This document shows positions 30,480 to 35,591 of a stretch of DNA of 35,591 nucleotides, in pieces. The stretch spans positions 1-35,591 of the forward strand of contig JAIKXV010000007.1 in the NCBI GenBank assembly GCA_024683935.1, given 5' to 3'. Source of the DNA: Lachnospiraceae bacterium. GTDB taxonomy: Bacteria > Bacillota_A > Clostridia > Lachnospirales > Lachnospiraceae. Numbering within the stretch: the first letter of the stretch is position 1; each line of letters begins with the position of its first letter. A program made the position numbers and the translations under genes. The notes under the pieces were generated by a model. It saw nothing but the letters and a program-made list of their open reading frames with translations. It was not told where the DNA came from and did not search any database.

Positions 30480-30872
30480 ATGGTAAAAACTGATATTTAC
30501 GATTATATCAATGTGCTCGACAAGGCTGCCGACGCTTCGGCTTTACGGAATAAAGCCATTGCCAACAACATGGCAAATATTGACACACCCGGTTATAAGA
30601 GACAGGATGTCTCTTTTGCCGCTAATCTGGAGGAAGCGCTCCGTCATTCACGTTTTAAGAGCCTGGATGACAAGGTGGGCTCCATCAGGATGGACCGCTT
30701 AAGGGGTAAGCAGTTCACTGATGCCGAAGGATATTCTTACAGGCTTGATGGTAACAATGTGGATATAGACACAGAGAATGCCGAGCTTGCGAAGAATAAT
30801 ATTCTGTATAACGGTCTCACACAGAGCTTAACGGCGGAATTCCAGAATATACGTGCCGTTACACAGAAATAA
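30480..30872 (+). CDS. flgB: Flagellar basal-body proximal rod protein FlgB
   Basis: 130 aa from the ATG at 30480, with AAAGGAGG 8 nt upstream; an in-frame GTG at 30441 would sit at the transcription start and has no ribosome binding site. FlgB is a rod subunit exported by the flagellar type III system. Visible is the rod-protein signature AIANNMANIDTPGYKRQDVSF (about residues 26-46, given here in part as NMANIDTPGYKR), followed by the variable middle and the C-terminal NNILYNGLTQSL helix. It is the first gene of a flgB-flgC-fliE-fliF-fliG-fliH-fliI run. Confidence 0.94.
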   Translation: MVKTDIYDYINVLDKAADASALRNKAIANNMANIDTPGYKRQDVSFAANLEEALRHSRFKSLDDKVGSIRMDRLRGKQFTDAEGYSYRLDGNNVDIDTENAELAKNNILYNGLTQSLTAEFQNIRAVTQK

Positions 30873-30885
30873 GGGGGGATGATCA

Positions 30886-31344
30886 ATGGGAGTTTTTGAC
30901 AGTTTCAGCATAAATGCATCGGGACTTACAGCTGAGAGACTCCGTATGGATGTCATCTCTGAGAATATAGCAAACGCAAATACCACAAGGACCAGCAACG
31001 GCGATCCCTATACCAGGAAAGTCGTTACCTTTGAAACCAAGAATAATCCGGAACCTTCCTTTAATTCCATCCTTGCTTCCAATCAGAGCAAGTATGCCGC
31101 TTCCAATATGGCGGGAGTAAAGGTTGGCGGTATTTATAATGACACTCATTCGGAGTACAAGATGGTTTATGATCCGTCACATCCGGATGCGGATGAGAAC
31201 GGCTATGTTCTTTATCCCAACGTGAATACCATTACCGAGATGACAAACCTTATTGATGCCAGCCGTGCCTATGAGGCGAATGCAACGGCGTTTACCACTT
31301 CCAAGGCCATAGCCCAGCAGGGTCTGACCATTGGTAAGGGTTGA
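30886..31344 (+). CDS. flgC: Flagellar basal-body rod protein FlgC
   Basis: 152 aa. Proximal rod subunit. The N-terminal rod helix is INASGLTAERLRMDVISENI followed by ANANTT, the 'N.AN..T' signature. The C-terminal rod helix is EMTNLIDASRAYEANATAF, typical of FlgC and other axial proteins, which pair N- and C-terminal helices in the rod. AAGGGGGGATGATC precedes the ATG. It follows flgB by 13 nt and precedes fliE by 68 nt. Confidence 0.95.
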   Translation: MGVFDSFSINASGLTAERLRMDVISENIANANTTRTSNGDPYTRKVVTFETKNNPEPSFNSILASNQSKYAASNMAGVKVGGIYNDTHSEYKMVYDPSHPDADENGYVLYPNVNTITEMTNLIDASRAYEANATAFTTSKAIAQQGLTIGKG

Positions 31345-31375
31345 TCAGTGATTTAAGCAGGGAGGCGTGATCTTA

Positions 31376-31394
31376 CGGAGCAGGGAGAGCTCCG
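31376..31394 (+). other. Short hairpin before the fliE start
   Basis: CGGAGC (31376-31381) pairs with GCTCCG (31389-31394) around a 7-nt loop in the flgC-fliE spacer. It ends 18 nt before the fliE ATG and close to its weak ribosome binding site (AGGT at about 31404). It could tune translation; no T-run follows. Confidence 0.4.
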
Positions 31395-31412
31395 GGAGAG
31401 AACAGGTAAGCT

Positions 31413-31727
31413 ATGGATATTACAAAACTTTACAATGTGACCAGTGATGCCATTGAAAACGCCGCCTTAAAGACCGGCAACGGCAGGATAGGGGACACAG
31501 GGGATTTCGGAGGGTTTCTTCAGAGCGCCGTAAATCAGATCAATGAGACGAATTCCTATCTGCAGGATCAGGAAGACGAGGAGATCAAGCTGGCGCTGGG
31601 TCTTACGGAGAACACCCACGATCTGGCAATAGCACAGGCGAAGGCACAGGCTTCGCTTTCCTATACAGTGGCCCTTCGCGACCGCTTCATAGATGCATAC
31701 AAAGAAATCATGCAGATGCAGGTATAG
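31413..31727 (+). CDS. fliE: Flagellar hook-basal body protein FliE
   Basis: 104 aa, standard length. FliE joins the MS ring (FliF) to the rod (FlgB). The conserved C-terminal part has GLTENTHDLAIAQAKAQASL and YTVALRDRFIDAYKEIMQMQ, the family signature in which the hydrophobic pattern ends in M-Q-x. The 5' context ACAGGTAAGCT is a weak ribosome binding site, so the preceding hairpin may matter. It is followed by a 110-nt spacer rich in small hairpins before fliF. Confidence 0.94.
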   Translation: MDITKLYNVTSDAIENAALKTGNGRIGDTGDFGGFLQSAVNQINETNSYLQDQEDEEIKLALGLTENTHDLAIAQAKAQASLSYTVALRDRFIDAYKEIMQMQV

Positions 31728-31837
31728 TCGTAGGTGCGAAGCACCTGCGATGCAGCGCCGCCCGCCGCGAAGCGGATTTGAATCTGGCGACGTTCCCGAT
31801 ACAGCGACATCGATAAAAGACATTTTGAGGGTATTAA
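31728..31837 (+). other. Hairpin-rich spacer between fliE and fliF
   Basis: TCGTAGGTGC (31728-31737) pairs with GCACCTGCGA (31741-31750) around a GAA loop (10 bp, one G-T pair). A second GAA-loop hairpin, CCGC-GAA-GCGG, follows near 31772, then GATT-TG-AATC. No T-run follows any of them, so termination is unlikely. The GC-rich composition differs from the flanking genes and looks like a small inserted repeat. GAGGGT just before fliF serves as its ribosome binding site. Confidence 0.5.
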
Positions 31838-33451
31838 ATGCAGGAGCGACTCAAACAGTTACTTGACCGGTTCCTGGAATGGTGGAACAGGTTTACTACT
31901 AAACAGAAAACATTGATCATCTCCGTGGGGGCAGCGGTCATAGTTGCCCTTACGGTTCTTATCTGGACCGTTTCGGCGCCGCAGTACACAGTGCTGGCAG
32001 TGGCTGAGAGCACGGCCCAGACATCACAGATCCGTGATCTGCTGGATGAAAACGCCATGGATTACAAGATCAGTGATGACGGTCTCACTATTTCCATTAA
32101 CAAAAAGCAGCTGAGTGATGCGAATATCCTTCTCGGAGCCAACAATATCCCGGCGGAAGGGTATGATATTTCCAATGTCTTTGACGGCGGATTTTCAAGT
32201 ACGGAAACAGACAAGGAAAAGAAGTATCAGCTTTATCTGGAAAAGAATATAGAAAAGGATCTGGAGACCCAGGAGAACATCAAAACCGCTACTGTAAAGC
32301 TCAGCATTCCCAATAATGACGGAACCCTTCTTTCAGAACAGAGGGAGAGCTACGCCAGCGCGATGCTGGTTCTCGACAATCCGGAGCTCATGACCGATGA
32401 TGTGGCGGCGAGCCTTGCAAGGTTCATGGCTACGGCGATCGGTAATTCCACGACCGAGAACATAGTCATCATGGACTCCAAGGGAAATATGCTCTTCTCC
32501 GGCGAGGATACTGCTTCGTCCACAGGAGCCGGCGCTGCTTCCAGCAGGCTTTCCTACAAGCAGAAGTATGACCAGCTGGTAGAGGGTCAGATAAGGGATG
32601 CCCTGGTGGGCGCGAAGATCTATGATTCCGTGCAGGTGGTTCCGAATCTGGATCTGAACTGGAATGACATTGATACCACGGAGCATACGTATACTCCTGC
32701 GGAAGGACAGGATCAGGGTGTGCTTTCCCATCAGGATACCTATTCCCAGACCGCCGAGAACACAAACGGACAGGTGCCGGGAACGGATACTAACGGCGAT
32801 AATACCTATGTTTATGCAGATAACGGAAATTCCACTACCACCACGGATGAGACATCCAGGGATTATCTGCCGAATGAGACCATTAAGCATACCACGGGCG
32901 GCGGCGGAGCGATCCAGTATGACAGCAGCTCCATTGGTATCACAGCTATAAAATACAAGATATACAATCAGGAAGAGATGGAGGCCCAGGGTCTCCTGGA
33001 CGGCACTACTTTTGAAGCTTTCCAGGCGGAGAACAGCGAGCTTACGAAGCTGGAAGTGGATGAAGAGGTGAGCGGCGTTGTTTCAAAGGCGACAGGCATA
33101 CCGGTAGCCAATATACAGATAGTGGCTTACGAAGAGCCTGTTTTTGTACCGAAGGAGAGCAATCTGCCTGACTGGCAGACAATACTTATGATAGGTCTCA
33201 TAGTCCTTATCCTTGGACTCCTTGCTTTCGTGGTGATCAGATCCATGAGAGGCGAGAATGCCATAGAGGAGCCTCAGGACGAGATACAGCTTGGAGACCT
33301 TTTGGCCAGCACTCAGGAATCTACTCTGGAAGACATAGATCTGGAGGAGCAGAAATCTGAGGCGAGGCTTCTTATTGAGAATTTTGTTGACAGTAATCCC
33401 GAAGCTGCAGCCATACTCTTAAGGAACTGGCTTTCGGATGAATGGGGGTAA
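31838..33451 (+). CDS. fliF: Flagellar MS-ring protein FliF
   Basis: 537 aa. It forms the MS ring in the cytoplasmic membrane, the base on which the export apparatus and rotor assemble. There is one N-terminal membrane helix (TLIISVGAAVIVALTVLIWT, about 26-45) and one C-terminal helix (ILMIGLIVLILGLLAFVVI, about 449-467). The large periplasmic-side region between them holds the YscJ-like ring-building motifs, including LLGANNIPAEGYDISNVF and LARFMATAIGNSTTENIVI. The cytoplasmic tail ends ENFVDSNPEAAAILLRNWLS, the segment that binds FliG. A Thr/Gly/Asp-rich insertion (about 285-350) is typical of the beta-collar region. Confidence 0.96.
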   Translation: MQERLKQLLDRFLEWWNRFTTKQKTLIISVGAAVIVALTVLIWTVSAPQYTVLAVAESTAQTSQIRDLLDENAMDYKISDDGLTISINKKQLSDANILLGANNIPAEGYDISNVFDGGFSSTETDKEKKYQLYLEKNIEKDLETQENIKTATVKLSIPNNDGTLLSEQRESYASAMLVLDNPELMTDDVAASLARFMATAIGNSTTENIVIMDSKGNMLFSGEDTASSTGAGAASSRLSYKQKYDQLVEGQIRDALVGAKIYDSVQVVPNLDLNWNDIDTTEHTYTPAEGQDQGVLSHQDTYSQTAENTNGQVPGTDTNGDNTYVYADNGNSTTTTDETSRDYLPNETIKHTTGGGGAIQYDSSSIGITAIKYKIYNQEEMEAQGLLDGTTFEAFQAENSELTKLEVDEEVSGVVSKATGIPVANIQIVAYEEPVFVPKESNLPDWQTILMIGLIVLILGLLAFVVIRSMRGENAIEEPQDEIQLGDLLASTQESTLEDIDLEEQKSEARLLIENFVDSNPEAAAILLRNWLSDEWG

Positions 33452-33457
33452 GAGATA

Positions 33458-34546
33458 ATGGCGGCAGCCGATAACAATCTGCCGGCAGAGCATGCGGGAG
33501 GAGCTCCTGCAGCGCCGGTGGTCAAAAAAGCTGACACTTCCGCGGCGGCGGGTCTTTCGGGAACGCAAAAGGCAGCAGTCCTCCTTATTTCGCTTGGACC
33601 GGAAAAATCTTCCAAGATATTTCAGCATTTAAAAGAAGAAGAGATTGAAGAATTAACACTGGAGATAGCCAACACCAGGTCTATTACGCCCCAGGTCAAG
33701 GAGGCTGTAATAAACGAGTTCTATCAGGTGTGTCTAGCGCAGCAGTATATCGCAGAAGGCGGTATCGGCTATGCAAAAGAGCTGCTGGAGCAGGCCCTGG
33801 GACCCGAGAAGGCGGTGGACGTTATCTCCAGGCTTACTGCATCGCTGCAGGTTAAGCCTTTCGAGTTTGTGAGGAAGACGGATCCTTCACAGCTTCTTAA
33901 CTTTATCCAGGAAGAGCATCCTCAGACCATAGCCCTGATCCTTTCCTATCTGAATCCGGCGCAGGCTGCTATGATAATCGGTGCGCTGCCTCCGGATAAA
34001 CAGGCTGACGTTGCGAGACGTATAGCGAAGATGGACAGAACCAGTCCCGATGTTATTAAAGAGGTGGAAAAGGCTTTGGAATCAAAACTTGCTTCCCTTG
34101 TAAATCAGGACTACACCATTGTCGGTGGTGTGGATGCCATAGTTGAGATACTGAATACCGTTGACCGTGCTACAGAAAAGCACATCATGGAAACCCTGGA
34201 AATCGACGAGCCGGAACTGGCGGACGAGATCAGGAAGAAGATGTTCGTATTCGAGGATATCCTGCTCCTGGACGACCGTGCTATCCAGCGTGTCCTCAGG
34301 GATGTTGAGAATAATGACCTGGCTCTGGCGCTCAAGGGTGCCAATGAAGAGGTTCAGGCTGCCATATTCAGGAACCTGTCCAAGCGTCTGGCAGCGATGA
34401 TAAAGGAAGACATGGACTTCATGGGTCCCGTTCGTATGAAGGACGTGGAAGAAGCCCAGCAGAAGGTCGTAAATATCATAAGAAAGCTGGAAGATTCTGC
34501 AGAGATCGTTATTTCCAGAGGCGGAGGAGACGAGATAGTTGTCTAA
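33458..34546 (+). CDS. fliG: Flagellar motor switch protein FliG
   Basis: 362 aa, about 25 residues longer than usual because of an Ala/Pro-rich N-terminal extension (MAAADNNLPAEHAGGAPAAP) before the conserved start LSGTQKAAVLLISLGPEKSS. FliG links the FliF ring to the torque-generating stator. Motifs: the middle-domain EEHPQTIALILSYLNP (about 151-166), with EHPQT family signature, and the C-terminal charged helix region DDRAIQRVLRDVENNDLALA (about 270-289) that faces MotA. It starts 6 nt after fliF. The next gene overlaps its end by 8 nt. Confidence 0.96.
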   Translation: MAAADNNLPAEHAGGAPAAPVVKKADTSAAAGLSGTQKAAVLLISLGPEKSSKIFQHLKEEEIEELTLEIANTRSITPQVKEAVINEFYQVCLAQQYIAEGGIGYAKELLEQALGPEKAVDVISRLTASLQVKPFEFVRKTDPSQLLNFIQEEHPQTIALILSYLNPAQAAMIIGALPPDKQADVARRIAKMDRTSPDVIKEVEKALESKLASLVNQDYTIVGGVDAIVEILNTVDRATEKHIMETLEIDEPELADEIRKKMFVFEDILLLDDRAIQRVLRDVENNDLALALKGANEEVQAAIFRNLSKRLAAMIKEDMDFMGPVRMKDVEEAQQKVVNIIRKLEDSAEIVISRGGGDEIVV

Positions 34547-35462
34547 TATGATAAAACGCTCCCTTGTAAAGGTCGAGGGATCGGAAAAACTGATGATCGA
34601 CTCCAACCGTCTGGTGAACCATATCATGGAGGAGATCGCATCTGCCCCGCCGCCGACGGAACCGGGTTCTGATCCCGAGGGGTTTGAAGAGTTTACAGAG
34701 GGCATTGTAGCAGACAGAGTTGAAATGCTTGTTGGTGAACAGGTAGAGGGAGAAGAGGCAGCCGCCGATGCTCCCTCTAATGTCATAGGGAATGCGGATC
34801 CGGGCCCCGGCGTCCAGCAGATGGCGGAGGAAGCGCTGGCTGCTGCCAGGGCAGAGGCGGACAGCATAGTGGCCGAGGCAAATGAACAGGCCCAGGCCAT
34901 CCTTTCGGAAGCAGAGCAGAATGCAGCTGCTGCTTTGGAAAGCGCAAAGAGTGAAGGTTTTAACGCCGGGCATGATGAGGGCTATAACGCCGGACTTCAG
35001 GAAGCGGAAGCCATAAAGGCTGAATATCAGGGGATGATAGAGAGCCTTGAAAATGAATATCAGAAAAAGATGGACGAGCTGGAGCCCGTTTTTGTCGATG
35101 CCCTGACAGATATTTATGAACACATCTTCCATGTGAGCCTGGCCGATAAGAAGGAAGTGATCTTCCATCTCATTCAGGATGCAGTGAGAAAGGTGGAAGG
35201 AAACGAGGGCTTTATCATCCATGTTTCAAAGGATGATTTCGGTTATGTCTCCATGCAGAAGCAGGAGCTCCTTGGGGGAGTGACCAATGGCGATGATGTG
35301 GAGATCGTGGAGGATATGACCTTAAAGAGCAATGAGTGCTTTATTGAAACGGGAGGCGGCATCTTTGACTGCTCTCTTGAGACGCAGCTTGAAGGATTGA
35401 AGAGGGAGCTCAGGCTCCTTTCCTATGAGAAGCCTTCCGACGGAACAGGAAGCAATGGTTGA
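34539..35462 (+). CDS. fliH: Flagellar assembly protein FliH
   Basis: 307 aa. FliH regulates the FliI ATPase of the flagellar export system. I use the TTG start at 34539 because GGAGGAG (34523-34529) lies 9 nt upstream, while the ATG at 34548 is 18 nt from it; MSNMIKRSLVKVE matches the usual MSN(I/L)IK start. An Ala/Glu-rich helical region (about 85-185; AAARAEADSIVAEANEQAQA-type) gives the coiled coil with G-x-x-x-G-like repeats (EGFNAGHDEGYNAGLQEAEA). The C-terminal domain, about 190-290, resembles V-type ATPase subunit E. It overlaps fliG by 8 nt and fliI by 8 nt, so the three are coupled. Confidence 0.9.
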   Translation: MSNMIKRSLVKVEGSEKLMIDSNRLVNHIMEEIASAPPPTEPGSDPEGFEEFTEGIVADRVEMLVGEQVEGEEAAADAPSNVIGNADPGPGVQQMAEEALAAARAEADSIVAEANEQAQAILSEAEQNAAAALESAKSEGFNAGHDEGYNAGLQEAEAIKAEYQGMIESLENEYQKKMDELEPVFVDALTDIYEHIFHVSLADKKEVIFHLIQDAVRKVEGNEGFIIHVSKDDFGYVSMQKQELLGGVTNGDDVEIVEDMTLKSNECFIETGGGIFDCSLETQLEGLKRELRLLSYEKPSDGTGSNG

Positions 35463-35591
35463 ACCCAGTATTGATCTTTCCAAATATGAAAGACTGAAAA
35501 CCCGGACATTCTATAAGAAGCTGGGGAAGGTTGTGAATGTGGTCGGTCTTACCATCGAGTCTATGGGACCGGACGCACTTCTGGCCGATAT
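35455..35591 (+). CDS. fliI: Flagellum-specific ATPase FliI, 5' end only
   Basis: 45 codons and part of another, cut by the window edge. ATG at 35455 overlaps the fliH stop codon, with CAGGAAG upstream. The peptide begins MVEPSIDLSKYERLKTRTF, then YKKLGKVVNVVGLTIESMGP, the N-terminal beta-barrel of FliI (typically 'G.V..v.GltiEs.GP'). The Walker motifs lie outside the window. FliI unfolds and drives export of flagellar substrates and is held by FliH, encoded just upstream. Confidence 0.9.
   Translation, partial: MVEPSIDLSKYERLKTRTFYKKLGKVVNVVGLTIESMGPDALLAD

Noticed and set aside
31750..31866. Short plus-strand reading frame (38 codons) between fliE and fliF
   Set aside because: It has no ribosome binding site at proper distance, runs into fliF in another frame, and its start is inside the hairpin.

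Overview
The window reads as a chromosome segment of an anaerobic Gram-positive Clostridia member, most likely a motile Lachnospiraceae. This is an inference from strong AGGAGG-type ribosome binding sites, sigma-A-like promoters, the flgB-flgC-fliE-fliF-fliG-fliH-fliI gene order, a GlpP-type antiterminator, and the style of the cell-surface genes. I see no tRNA, rRNA or CRISPR array. Coding density is high and almost everything after position 4785 lies on the plus strand.

Layout. (1) 1-4705: the 5' end of a tyrosine recombinase on the minus strand at the left edge, a secreted acidic protein of unknown function, a small one-helix membrane protein, a 23S rRNA uracil methyltransferase (rlmD type) and a convergent EamA transporter whose 3' end overlaps it. 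(2) 4785-22954: a tightly packed run of fourteen genes that looks like one cell-surface polymer locus. In order: SGNH protein, MBOAT acyltransferase, AMP-forming ligase, acyl carrier protein, PLP fold-III decarboxylase, phosphohexomutase, TagA-type glycosyltransferase, lysA, carB, GT-C membrane protein, GT2 polyprenyl-phosphate glycosyltransferase, YdjC deacetylase, then a second SGNH/MBOAT pair. (3) 22955-29506: glycerol uptake and oxidation, with glpP behind a structured leader, glpK, glpF, a terminator, then a GlpA-like and a second FAD oxidoreductase and a DUF1667 protein. (4) 29507-30395: a terminator, a ~196-bp imperfect palindrome, and a C39-like peptidase gene whose 3' end runs into the palindrome. 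(5) 30408-35591: a flagellar basal-body operon, cut off in fliI.

The most interesting part is 4785-10209. DltA-, DltB-, DltC- and DltD-like parts sit with a LysA-fold decarboxylase whose start codon overlaps the carrier-protein stop codon. A ligase + carrier protein + fold-III decarboxylase set is known from butirosin (BtrJ/I/K) and vicenistatin (VinN/L/O) biosynthesis, where the amino acid is decarboxylated while bound to the carrier. I infer a D-alanylation-like system that may esterify a surface polymer with a carrier-made decarboxylated amino acid (for example GABA or beta-alanine). Further on, GT2 + YdjC deacetylase + GT-C resembles the Francisella FlmF2/NaxD/FlmK route that places a free amino sugar on the cell surface. 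Both halves would add positive charge to the envelope. The substrates cannot be read from sequence.
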